Positions 16,771-24,445 of a DNA stretch of 32,135 nucleotides are shown here, piece by piece. The DNA is from Smithella sp. (GTDB lineage: Bacteria; Desulfobacterota; Syntrophia; Syntrophales; Smithellaceae): contig JAGOMJ010000027.1 of NCBI GenBank assembly GCA_017993615.1, positions 1-32,135 on the forward strand, written 5' to 3'. The notes under the pieces were generated by a model that saw nothing but the letters and a program-made list of their open reading frames with translations, was not told the origin of the DNA and did no database searches. The translations under genes were made by a program, and so were the position numbers. Each line of letters opens with the position of its first letter. Positions within the stretch are counted from its first letter, which is position 1.

Positions 16771-17703
16771 ATGACAATTAAAGTTGCAGCCATTCAACTG
16801 GCCACTGCCGTGGCCGAATCAGAGGAAAACATAAGGCGCTGTGAGCGCCTTTCCCTGCAGGCGGTAAACGAAGGAGCACAATGGATTGCCTTGCCTGAAT
16901 TTTTCAATACGGGCGTCAGCTGGAATCCGAATATTGCCCGGGCTATTCAATCTGCGGACGGCGAGGCGGCAACATTTCTTTGCGGCTTTTCAAAAAAATA
17001 CCGCGTTTTGATCGGGGGATCATTTTTATGCCGATTGCCCGACGGGCAAGTCCGCAACCGGTATCAATGTTATGCGCAAGGCCGGCTCGTCGGTCAGCAT
17101 GATAAAGATATTCCAACCATGTGGGAAAATTATTTTTATGAAGGCGGCGATCCCGGGGATATCGGCGTGCTCGGCTTATACGAAAATGTCAGAGTCGGCG
17201 CGGCGGTCTGCTGGGAATTTATGCGAACGATGACGGCCCGCCGGCTGCAAAACAAGGTGGATGTGGTCATCGGCGGATCATGCTGGTGGAGCATACCGAC
17301 TAATTTTCCGCTTTTTTTGCAGAAACTCTGGGAACCGGACAACAAACGCAATGCGTTGGAGGTGCTCCGGGATAACGCGCGTATTTTAGGCGTACCGGTG
17401 ATTCATGCCGCACATTGCGGGGAAATTGAATGTGCCATGCCGGGACTGCCCATGAGCTATACAGGGTTTTACGAAGGCAATGCCGTTATTCTTGATGCGG
17501 AAGGGCGGATACTTGCGCACCGTAAACCGGAAGAAGGCGAAGGGGTTGTCAGTGCGGAAATTCTAATGATGCCAAAACAGGACTCAAGAGAGATTCCCCA
17601 AGGTTACTGGTTGAGAAAAAGGGGAATCTTGCCGTTTTTTGCCTGGCACCATCAACGCTGGCTGGGACGGCGATGGTATGCCCGCCATGTGCGCGGTAAT
17701 TAG
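16771..17703 (+). CDS. Carbon-nitrogen hydrolase (nitrilase superfamily)
   Basis: The 310-residue protein has the full Glu-Lys-Cys triad of the nitrilase superfamily: Glu43 (ALPEFFNTG), Lys112 (GQHDKDIP) and Cys147 (AVCWEFMR). It should hydrolyse an amide, a carbamoyl group or possibly a nitrile in the cytoplasm; most members are amidases. The middle has an unusual tryptophan-rich GGSCWWSIPTNFP stretch after the catalytic cysteine. The C-terminus is basic (RWLGRRWYARHVRG) and may interact with membrane or nucleic acid, though that is speculative. It is tightly linked to the panE-like gene. The branch and substrate are unknown. Confidence 0.88.
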   Translation: MTIKVAAIQLATAVAESEENIRRCERLSLQAVNEGAQWIALPEFFNTGVSWNPNIARAIQSADGEAATFLCGFSKKYRVLIGGSFLCRLPDGQVRNRYQCYAQGRLVGQHDKDIPTMWENYFYEGGDPGDIGVLGLYENVRVGAAVCWEFMRTMTARRLQNKVDVVIGGSCWWSIPTNFPLFLQKLWEPDNKRNALEVLRDNARILGVPVIHAAHCGEIECAMPGLPMSYTGFYEGNAVILDAEGRILAHRKPEEGEGVVSAEILMMPKQDSREIPQGYWLRKRGILPFFAWHHQRWLGRRWYARHVRGN

Positions 17704-17748
17704 AATAATCCCCCTATATGATTTTTAATCCAACGAGAGGAGGAAACA

Positions 17749-18162
17749 TTGAAAAAGCTCATCTGGGTAATACCGTCGGTTTTATTTTTTTTGTTTGCCG
17801 GGTGTTCGGCGGGTTTACATAGCATTGAAACGGTACAACTGGCCAAAACAGTCAGGAGCTGGGATGGCGAAACGCTGCCGCAATACCTCCAGGGTCAGCC
17901 GGAGGTTACAATTCTGCGCATCAGAATTCCTGCCGGTTCAAAACTGGAAATGCATCATCATCCGGTGATTAACGCGGGCGTTTTGCTCAAGGGAGAATTG
18001 ACGGTTGTGGCGGACGATAACAAAACTTTGCATCTCAGAGCCGGAGATTCCATTGTGGAACTGGTCAACAAGAAACATTACGGGAAAAATGAAGGCAAGG
18101 AAGCGGCCGAGATTATTGTTTTCTATGCCGGTGTTGAAAATAAACCGATCACGGTCAAGTAA
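17749..18162 (+). CDS. Cupin-domain lipoprotein
   Basis: The 137-residue protein starts with TTG at 17749, chosen because GAGAGGAGGAAACA sits directly before it and the signal peptide starts there. The signal MKKLIWVIPSV... ends in a lipobox FAGC (Cys19), giving an envelope lipoprotein. The rest is one small cupin barrel: motif 1 is PAGSKLEMHHHP, with metal-ligand histidines at about 64-66, and GVLLKGELTVV follows; motif 2 has GDSIVELVNKKHYG with a further His. Similar periplasmic cupins are common in proteobacteria and are mostly uncharacterised; a metal site is likely, the reaction unknown. It follows the nitrilase gene by 45 bases and may belong to that operon. Confidence 0.85.
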   Translation: MKKLIWVIPSVLFFLFAGCSAGLHSIETVQLAKTVRSWDGETLPQYLQGQPEVTILRIRIPAGSKLEMHHHPVINAGVLLKGELTVVADDNKTLHLRAGDSIVELVNKKHYGKNEGKEAAEIIVFYAGVENKPITVK

Positions 18163-18254
18163 TGGGGCTTTTGCAAAATATCCGGTTTTTAATCGGTTTA
18201 CTTCATGTCTGGGTAATTCATTAATTATTTTAAGCATTCATGATGGATATTTCA

Positions 18255-18282
18255 TTGACAAAGCCGATCCATTTGTTATAGG
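18255..18282 (+). promoter_or_regulatory. Promoter of the hom gene cluster
   Basis: TTGACA (18255-18260) is a perfect -35 box. After a 16-base spacer comes TATAGG (18277-18282; 4 of 6), preceded by TGT, the extended -10 element. Transcription would start near 18289, about 64 bases before the hom ATG. No hairpin attenuator is obvious in the AT-rich leader. Confidence 0.55.
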
Positions 18283-18283
18283 A

Positions 18284-18313
18284 AATTAACGGAAAAAGAT
18301 TAACAATTAACGG
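18284..18313 (+). repeat. Direct repeat AATTAACGG with 21-base period at the hom start site
   Basis: AATTAACGG occurs at 18284-18292 and 18305-18313, exactly 21 bases apart (two helical turns), with a related GATTAAC between (18298-18304). It straddles the predicted transcription start of hom, a position suitable for a repressor. The repeats were read directly; regulation is inferred. Confidence 0.35.
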
Positions 18314-18352
18314 GAATTATATAAAATTATAAAATAATTTCAGGTGCATATA

Positions 18353-19663
18353 ATGAAAGAAATCCCTATCGGTCTTATCGGATTCGGAACCATCGGAACG
18401 GGCGTGGTCAAACTGTTGCGGCAAAATGAAGAGCTGATTACAAAAAAACTGGGCGCCAGGCTTGTTATAAAGAAAATTGCCGATATTGATATCACGACAC
18501 CCCGTGAAGTGAGGGTCCATAAGGGGCTCTTGACGCGGGATGCGCGGGAGATCATCAACGATAAAGACATTCCGATTATCATTGAACTGATGGGCGGGTA
18601 CGAGCCGGCGCGCACGTTTGTTCTCGAAGCTGTTGCCAACGGCAAGCATGTGGTTACCGCCAACAAAGCGCTTCTGGCGACCCACGGCAATGAAATATTC
18701 CCGGCGGCTCAGAAAAATGCGGTCAATATCGGTTTTGAAGCGAGTGTCGGCGGAACCATTCCAATCATCAAGACCTTGAAGGAAAGCCTGGTTGCCAACA
18801 GAATCATTTCCGTCATGGGCATCATGAACGGCACCTGCAACTACATCCTGAGCAAGATGACGGATGACGACAAGCCGTTCGACATGGTTTTGAAAGAGGC
18901 GCAGAAGCTGGGCTTTGCAGAAGCCGATCCGACCTTTGATATCGAAGGGATCGATACCGCGCACAAAATGGCCATTATTCTCTCACTGGCCTATGGCAGG
19001 AAAGTGAATCTCAAGGATATATATCTGGAAGGTATCACCAAAATCAGCCGTGAAGATATTTCGTTTGCGAAGGAACTGGGCTACCGGATCAAATTGCTGG
19101 CCATCGCAATGCTCAGAAACAATGCGGTAGAAGCGAGAATTCATCCGACGATGATTCCGTCAAAATGTCTTCTGGCAAATGTGAATCAGAATTACAATGC
19201 CTTTCATATCATGGGCGATGCCTCAGGCCCCGTCTTTCTTTTCGGTCAGGGAGCGGGCATGATGCCCACCGCCAGCGCGGTTTTTAGCGATGTTATGGAC
19301 AGTGCAAGAGATGTTCTGAGCGGAAAAAACGGCCGAGGGCCCTTGCGGTCGATCAACGAGTCGGCCATGATGCCAATCCGGCTGATTCCCATGGATCATG
19401 TGGAGACAAAATATTATTTCCGTTTTACCGCGGTTGACCGTCCCGGCGTGCTTTCCAGGATATCGGGTATTCTCGGGAAATACAATATCAGCATTGAAGC
19501 CTGCATTCAGAAAGCCAGAGTGAAAAGGGGAGCGGTGCCCATTGTGATGACAACGTACAAAGCCAAGGAAAGTGATGTGCAGAAAGCACTCAAGAGAATA
19601 AGCAAACTGGACATCCTCCAGGGTGAAACCATCCTGATCAGAATTGAGGACGATTTAAATTAA
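18353..19663 (+). CDS. hom: Homoserine dehydrogenase
   Basis: The enzyme reduces aspartate semialdehyde to homoserine with NAD(P)H, the branch point to threonine and methionine. The 436-residue form has the Rossmann loop GFGTIGTG (10-17), ELMGG, NKALLATHG with catalytic Lys105, EASVGGTIPI, MGIMNGTCNY, and FAEADPTFDIEGIDTAHK with the acidic substrate residues and Lys205. A C-terminal ACT domain (about 355-432; FTAVDRPGVLSRISG) suggests feedback control, usually by threonine. No aspartokinase domain is fused. The frame opens at a GTG (18344), but AGGTG then forms the ribosome site for the ATG at 18353, which gives the normal N-terminus. It leads a seven-gene co-directional cluster and sits 34 bases before the phosphoglycerate-mutase-like gene. 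Confidence 0.97.
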   Translation: MKEIPIGLIGFGTIGTGVVKLLRQNEELITKKLGARLVIKKIADIDITTPREVRVHKGLLTRDAREIINDKDIPIIIELMGGYEPARTFVLEAVANGKHVVTANKALLATHGNEIFPAAQKNAVNIGFEASVGGTIPIIKTLKESLVANRIISVMGIMNGTCNYILSKMTDDDKPFDMVLKEAQKLGFAEADPTFDIEGIDTAHKMAIILSLAYGRKVNLKDIYLEGITKISREDISFAKELGYRIKLLAIAMLRNNAVEARIHPTMIPSKCLLANVNQNYNAFHIMGDASGPVFLFGQGAGMMPTASAVFSDVMDSARDVLSGKNGRGPLRSINESAMMPIRLIPMDHVETKYYFRFTAVDRPGVLSRISGILGKYNISIEACIQKARVKRGAVPIVMTTYKAKESDVQKALKRISKLDILQGETILIRIEDDLN

Positions 19664-19697
19664 ATTATTCAAAAAAGAGATTTCTCAGAAAGGTGAT

Positions 19698-20921
19698 ATG
19701 AAGTACGTAATATTGCTGGGTGATGGTATGGCGGATTATCCGACCGATAAGCTGGGAGGAAAAACACCGCTGGAATGCGCATTCACTCCGTTCATGGATC
19801 AGATTGCCGCAGAAGGAACACTGGGCCTTGTCGATACGGTGCCCGAAGGAATTCATCCCGGAAGTGATGTGGCCACATTGAGCGTTCTGGGGTATGATCC
19901 CCGGGAAAATTATACCGGCCGCGGACCGCTGGAAGCGGCAAGCATGGGAATTGATCTCGGTCCAGATGATGTCGCGTATCGCTGCAATCTGGTTACCATC
20001 GGCGATCAGGATGGTCCGGAAGCGTTTATGGATGATTTTACCGCCGGGCACATCTCCAGCGAAGAAGCGGAAATAATCATTCGCGATATCCATCGGCACA
20101 TCGGTTCCGATCATCTGGAGTTCTTTCCCGGCGTGGGGTATCGTCATCTGCTGGTCTGGCGCAACGCCCCGGCCAATCCGGACACAACACCGCCGCATGA
20201 TATTACGGGAAAGCCCGTGGCTGAATATCTGCCGCGCGGAAATGCTGCCGCCGATGTCAATGCCATTATCAGGCGGGCGGCCGACCTTTTAAAAAATCAT
20301 CCGGTCAATGCGAAAAGACGCCAGGCGGGCAAAAAAGAGGCTAATGCCATCTGGCTGTGGGGGCAGGGGAAGAAGCCGCGGATTGTCCCTCTGACTCAGA
20401 AGTATTCCCTATCGGGAGGCATGATTTCCGCCGTTGATCTGCTTAAAGGCATTGGAACGATCGCCGGGTTGAAAGTTTGTCCGGTGCAGGGGGCAACCGG
20501 TTATATTGATACCAATTACGAAGGTAAAGCAAAAATGGCTCTGGATGTATTGAATTTCATGGACTTTGTTTTTGTCCATCTTGAAGCCCCTGATGAAATG
20601 GGACACGAAGGCAATGCCGAAGGCAAAATCCGTGCGATTGAACTTTTTGACGAAAAAATCGTCGGGCCTATTTTGACGAAAATAGGCGCATTCGGCCACT
20701 ATAGGATTATTGTTTTAAGCGATCATCCGACACCGTTGGATCTCAGGACCCATGTCAGCGATCCGAGCCCTTTTGCGGTATTGTCTTCGGAAAAAAAAGA
20801 GAACAGGGCCCCGGGAATGAGCTTTAATGAGATAAACGCCAAAGCCGGCAATCTTCTGATTTCTCCGGGGCATTTGCTGATGGAAAAATTTATCAAGGAC
20901 TGGAAGAGCGTTGTCGGTTAA
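19698..20921 (+). CDS. Archaeal-type cofactor-independent phosphoglycerate mutase or alternative homoserine kinase
   Basis: The 407-residue protein is of the ApgM family in the alkaline phosphatase superfamily. The expected metal and nucleophile positions are visible: Asp9 (LLGDGMADYP), Ser56 (HPGSDVATLSVLGYDP), Asp299 and His303 (HLEAPDEMGHEGN), Asp342-His343 (SDHPTP) and His352. Family members interconvert 3- and 2-phosphoglycerate, but a bacterial subgroup encoded next to threonine-pathway genes has been proposed as a replacement homoserine kinase (TIGRFAM 'proposed homoserine kinase'). Placement directly after hom favours that role here; sequence alone does not decide. The ATG at 19698 has AAAGGTGAT upstream. 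Its last 11 bases overlap the thioesterase start. Confidence 0.9.
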   Translation: MKYVILLGDGMADYPTDKLGGKTPLECAFTPFMDQIAAEGTLGLVDTVPEGIHPGSDVATLSVLGYDPRENYTGRGPLEAASMGIDLGPDDVAYRCNLVTIGDQDGPEAFMDDFTAGHISSEEAEIIIRDIHRHIGSDHLEFFPGVGYRHLLVWRNAPANPDTTPPHDITGKPVAEYLPRGNAAADVNAIIRRAADLLKNHPVNAKRRQAGKKEANAIWLWGQGKKPRIVPLTQKYSLSGGMISAVDLLKGIGTIAGLKVCPVQGATGYIDTNYEGKAKMALDVLNFMDFVFVHLEAPDEMGHEGNAEGKIRAIELFDEKIVGPILTKIGAFGHYRIIVLSDHPTPLDLRTHVSDPSPFAVLSSEKKENRAPGMSFNEINAKAGNLLISPGHLLMEKFIKDWKSVVG

Positions 20922-21342
20922 CAATGTAACAAAAATCAGGGTGCTTTTTGCCGATACGGATGCCATGGGGGTGGTCTATCACACGAACTACATCAAGTGG
21001 TTTGAACTCGGCAGAAACGAACTGATGCGGCAGCTGGGTGTTCCTTACAGCGAATTGACAAAGTTGAATTTGAACCTTCCGTTGATTAAGGTCGGCTGCG
21101 AATACCTGAAGTTTGCCACATACGATCAGCTTTTGGCGGTGGAAACAGAATTTGCCTATATCCGGAAAGCGACGGTTGGTTTCAATTCCAAGATATGGGA
21201 TGAAGATCAAAAACATCTTCTGGCGGAAGGCTATACGGTTCACGCTTGCACCAATCACGAGGGCAAGCTTCGCAGAATACCTCAATTGCTTTTGGAATTG
21301 GTCAAAAAATATAATATCAACACAGAGGAGGCATATGGCTGA
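20911..21342 (+). CDS. Acyl-CoA thioesterase, YbgC / 4-hydroxybenzoyl-CoA thioesterase family
   Basis: The 143-residue hotdog-fold protein carries the family signature RVLFADTDAMGVVYHTNYIK near the N-terminus, with the catalytic Asp in DAMGVVYH, then FELGRNELMR. Members hydrolyse short-chain or aromatic acyl-CoA; in Gram-negatives a YbgC-like protein often neighbours tol-pal, which is not the case here. The start is TTG at 20911, inside the end of the preceding gene, with GGAAGAG before it; the next candidate (GTG at 20941) would remove part of the first strand. The last 8 bases overlap the TPR gene, so translation is probably coupled. Its place before iorAB could link it to aryl-acyl-CoA products, which is inference. 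Confidence 0.87.
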   Translation: MSVNNVTKIRVLFADTDAMGVVYHTNYIKWFELGRNELMRQLGVPYSELTKLNLNLPLIKVGCEYLKFATYDQLLAVETEFAYIRKATVGFNSKIWDEDQKHLLAEGYTVHACTNHEGKLRRIPQLLLELVKKYNINTEEAYG

Positions 21343-22012
21343 GAAATTAACAAAACAGGATTTGGAAGGACCGGATGCTTTTCAAAACACCGTGGAACTG
21401 GTCAAGGATTACATTTCTGAAAACAAAAAGCGTTTTTACTCCATTGTGACGGCTGTCATTCTGGCATCAATGATTGCCTTTGGTATCTATATGTACTGGA
21501 GCAACTATCAGGACTCCGCCAGAGCGATGTATGCCCGGACGCAATCGAGCGCTTCCGGAAGTGAAACACAGGATATGACCGGGAACAATATCCGGATTTT
21601 CCAGGAACTGATCGAGAAATATCCGCACAGCTGGAGCGCAAGGATGGCGCATTACCGGCTGGGGAATATTTATTACAGCCTCGGTGAATATGACAAGGCC
21701 ATCGCCCACCACAAAAATTTCGTTTCTTCCCGGATTTCCGACCACGCCGGAATTAAATTTCTCGCTCTGTCGTCAATCGGATATTGTTACGAAGCCAGAA
21801 AAGATTACAAATCCGCGCTCGAATATTTTCAAAAAGCGCAAAAGGGCAACAACATCGGATTTGAATCAGTGGGGTTCAGCAATGTCGCCCGAATTTATGA
21901 ACTGATGAATGATAGAAAGAATGCGCTGGAAAATTACAAGAAAGCCCTGGAGAAAACAGCGGATTCCTCAAAAGCCGTCTTCATCAAATATAAAATTTCT
22001 TCTCTCAGTTGA
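21335..22012 (+). CDS. Membrane-anchored TPR protein, YfgM-like
   Basis: The true start is the ATG at 21335, with CAGAGGAGG directly upstream; the open frame continues 74 codons further back but there overlaps the thioesterase. The 225-residue product has a cytoplasmic N-terminal tail, one membrane helix at about 36-55 (IVTAVILASMIAFGIYMYW) and a C-terminal run of TPR-like helix pairs: AHYRLGNIYYSLGEYDKAI, ALSSIGYCYEARKDYKSAL and SNVARIYELMNDRKNALEN. This plan matches YfgM, the single-pass TPR protein associated with the Sec translocon and periplasmic chaperones in E. coli, and related deltaproteobacterial proteins. Equivalence in function is not shown. It is 16 bases before iorA. Confidence 0.85.
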   Translation: MAEKLTKQDLEGPDAFQNTVELVKDYISENKKRFYSIVTAVILASMIAFGIYMYWSNYQDSARAMYARTQSSASGSETQDMTGNNIRIFQELIEKYPHSWSARMAHYRLGNIYYSLGEYDKAIAHHKNFVSSRISDHAGIKFLALSSIGYCYEARKDYKSALEYFQKAQKGNNIGFESVGFSNVARIYELMNDRKNALENYKKALEKTADSSKAVFIKYKISSLS

Positions 22013-22028
22013 TTTGGAGGTTTGATTA

Positions 22029-23792
22029 TTGAAAGTATTGATGTCAGGTAATGAAGCCATTGCGCGCGGCGCATACGAGGCAGGCATAAGGTTTGCAACA
22101 GCTTATCCGGGAACGCCCAGTACGGAAATTCTGGAAAATTTCTGTAAATATGACGGGGTTTATGCCGAGTGGTCGACCAATGAAAAGGTTGCCGTTGAGG
22201 TTGCCATCGGCGCGGCCCTCGCCGGAGAAAAGGCAATGGCGGTCATGAAGCATGTTGGCGTCAACGTCGCCGCCGATCCTGTTTTTACCGTCAGTTATAC
22301 CGGAACGAACGGAGCCCTGGTGATTGTTACTGCCGATGATCCTTCATTGCACAGCTCCCAGAATGAACAGGATAACCGCAATTACGCCCGTTTCGCCAAA
22401 ATCCCGATGCTGGAGCCGGCCGATGCCGCTGAAGCGAAACACTACATTAAAATGGCTTTTGAAATCAGCGCGCGGTTTGATACGCCGGTTTTCTTTCGAA
22501 CCACCACGCGGGTATCTCACTCAAAATCCGTTGTCACTCTGGAAGAACCGGCTGTATACGAAGACAAGACGGGATTTGTCTATAACGCGGAAAAATATGT
22601 GATGGTTCCGCACTGTGCCAGAATCCGGAGAGCCGAGGTGGAAAAGCGCCAGCAGGCACTCAAGGAGTTTGCTGAAACGTTTCCGGAAAATAAGGTCGAA
22701 ATTACCAATGCGGAAGCAGGCATTATTACCGCCGGAATGCCTTACAATTACGCCAAGGAAGTTTTTCCGGGATATTCTTATCTGAAGCTGGGCATGGTTT
22801 ACCCGCTTCCGGAAAAAATGATTCGTGATTTTGCTTCTAAAGTTAAAAAACTATACGTTATCGAAGAGCTCGATCCTTTTCTGGAAGAACAGATCAAAGC
22901 CATGGGCATAGCAGTCACCGGCAAGGAAATTTTTCCTTATACCAGCGAATTTGATCCGGGAGTCATCCGAAATGCGATTGAAAAGCAATCCATCAAAAAA
23001 GTGTCCGATTACAAGGTGCCTTTGGCGGCGCGACCGCCGAATCTTTGTCCGGGTTGTCCGCATCGCGGATTGTTTTATGCCTTAAAAAAACATAAGGTTT
23101 ATGTTCATGGGGATATCGGCTGCTACACGCTGTCTTACATGAAACCTTTGGAGGGGCTGCATTCCTGCATCTGCATGGGCGCCAGTATCGGTATGGCTCA
23201 CGGCATGAGCAAGGCGCTCAAGGAAAAAGGGAAGGGCAAGGTTGTGGGCGTCATCGGCGATTCCACGTTTCTGCATTCGGGAATAACCCCGCTTTTGGAT
23301 ATGGCTTACAATCAAAGTGACGCGTTGATCATTATCCTGGACAATAGCACGACGGCCATGACCGGTATGCAGGAGCATCCGGGGACCGGCTATACGCTGA
23401 TGGGGATAGAGACAAAGCAAGTGAAGCTGGAAAATCTGGTTTCCGTTCTGGGCATTGAACATGTCAGGGTTGTCGATCCCATCGATCAGAAAGCAACAAC
23501 GTCCGCCATAAAAGAAGAGCTGACAAAACCGGGTCCTTCTGTGATTATTGCAAGACGACCCTGCGCGCTATTCAAGAGAAGCCATATAAAACCCAAACCG
23601 GCCTTGAAAGTCGACCCGGACAAATGTGAAGGATGCCGGGTCTGCATCGGGCTGAATTGTCCGCCGATTTCCTGGAAAAAAGGGGCAACTAAAAAAGGCT
23701 CCAAGCGAAAGGGCGTTTCTTATATTGATGCAACATTATGCAACGGTTGCGGATTATGCGCACAGGTTTGTAAATTCAACGCTATAAGTTAA
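22029..23792 (+). CDS. iorA: Indolepyruvate ferredoxin oxidoreductase, alpha subunit
   Basis: IorA is the thiamine-pyrophosphate and iron-sulfur subunit that oxidatively decarboxylates aryl-pyruvates from aromatic amino acids to aryl-acetyl-CoA, reducing ferredoxin. The 587 residues contain the N-terminal pyruvate-oxidoreductase fold (SGNEAIARGAYEAG, TAYPGTPSTEI, EWSTNEKVA), a mid-domain CPGCPHRG (340-347), and the TPP domain with GDIGCYTL, GASIGMAHG and GDSTFLHSG...LDNSTTAMTG (410-446). The C-terminal ferredoxin domain has two cysteine sets: 533, 536, 539, 544 and 571, 574, 577, 581. The start is TTG at 22029, preceded by GGAGG eight bases away; the product begins as the family does. It pairs with iorB, 18 bases downstream. 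The enzyme is oxygen-sensitive and typical of anaerobes. Confidence 0.95.
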   Translation: MKVLMSGNEAIARGAYEAGIRFATAYPGTPSTEILENFCKYDGVYAEWSTNEKVAVEVAIGAALAGEKAMAVMKHVGVNVAADPVFTVSYTGTNGALVIVTADDPSLHSSQNEQDNRNYARFAKIPMLEPADAAEAKHYIKMAFEISARFDTPVFFRTTTRVSHSKSVVTLEEPAVYEDKTGFVYNAEKYVMVPHCARIRRAEVEKRQQALKEFAETFPENKVEITNAEAGIITAGMPYNYAKEVFPGYSYLKLGMVYPLPEKMIRDFASKVKKLYVIEELDPFLEEQIKAMGIAVTGKEIFPYTSEFDPGVIRNAIEKQSIKKVSDYKVPLAARPPNLCPGCPHRGLFYALKKHKVYVHGDIGCYTLSYMKPLEGLHSCICMGASIGMAHGMSKALKEKGKGKVVGVIGDSTFLHSGITPLLDMAYNQSDALIIILDNSTTAMTGMQEHPGTGYTLMGIETKQVKLENLVSVLGIEHVRVVDPIDQKATTSAIKEELTKPGPSVIIARRPCALFKRSHIKPKPALKVDPDKCEGCRVCIGLNCPPISWKKGATKKGSKRKGVSYIDATLCNGCGLCAQVCKFNAIS

Positions 23793-23810
23793 TTTAAAGG
23801 AATTATCTAA

Positions 23811-24392
23811 ATGTCTGAAAATGAAGTAAAAAACATATTATTCGCCGGAGTCGGCGGGCAGGGTATCCTGCGGGCAAGCGACATTATCTGTGAAGTCATC
23901 ATGGAAGCCGGTTTTGACGTAAAAAAAAGCGAGGTTCACGGCATGGCCCAACGCGGAGGATGCGTAACGAGCCACGTCCGGTACGGGAAGAAGGTCTATT
24001 CTCCGCTTGCGGAGCCCGGAAGCATACAGACACTTGTATCTTTTGAGAAAATGGAATCTCTGCGATATCTTTCGTTTCTCAGAAAAGACGCCGCCATTGT
24101 CGTGAATACGGAGGAAGTCTATCCTCCTGCCGTCAACATGGGTGAGAGCCCTTATCCTGATGATGCCGTTGAATTTTTGCAAAATAATTACAAAACGGTC
24201 ATCAGTTTTGACGCGTCAAAACTGGCCCAGAAGGCTGGTAACATAAAAACGGCCAATGTTATCCTTCTGGGCGCCTTATCCAACCACATGAATATCGACA
24301 AATCCATTTGGGAACGTGTCATTAAAAAGTCGTTTCCGGAAAAGTTAATAAAAGTGAATCTGGAAGCTTTTCAAATGGGAATTCATGCTTAA
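23811..24392 (+). CDS. iorB: Indolepyruvate ferredoxin oxidoreductase, beta subunit
   Basis: IorB is the gamma-domain partner of IorA, in the pyruvate/2-ketoisovalerate oxidoreductase family, forming the CoA-binding part of the complex. The 193 residues start with the hallmark LFAGVGGQGILRASDI, then KSEVHGMAQRGGCVTSHVRYG, and later ILLGALSNHM near the C-terminus. The length is normal. The ATG at 23811 follows AAAGGA at a spacing of about nine. It lies directly after iorA in the same direction, the standard iorAB arrangement, and 53 bases before the DnaJ-type gene. Confidence 0.95.
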   Translation: MSENEVKNILFAGVGGQGILRASDIICEVIMEAGFDVKKSEVHGMAQRGGCVTSHVRYGKKVYSPLAEPGSIQTLVSFEKMESLRYLSFLRKDAAIVVNTEEVYPPAVNMGESPYPDDAVEFLQNNYKTVISFDASKLAQKAGNIKTANVILLGALSNHMNIDKSIWERVIKKSFPEKLIKVNLEAFQMGIHA

Positions 24393-24445
24393 TATAAAAC
24401 CTGATGCTTTCATCAAATATATTTAAATAATAAGAGGTAAAACAT

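Noticed and set aside
18344-18352. Upstream GTG start for hom
   Set aside because: The GTG is part of the AGGTG ribosome site for the ATG at 18353, which gives the usual N-terminus.
18317-18964. Open frame of 215 codons on the minus strand across the start of hom
   Set aside because: Shadow of hom; it would run through the hom leader and has no recognisable domain.
24401-24420. TGATG-CTTT-CATCA hairpin after iorB as a terminator
   Set aside because: Only a 5-base stem with no T-tract; it is too weak to claim.
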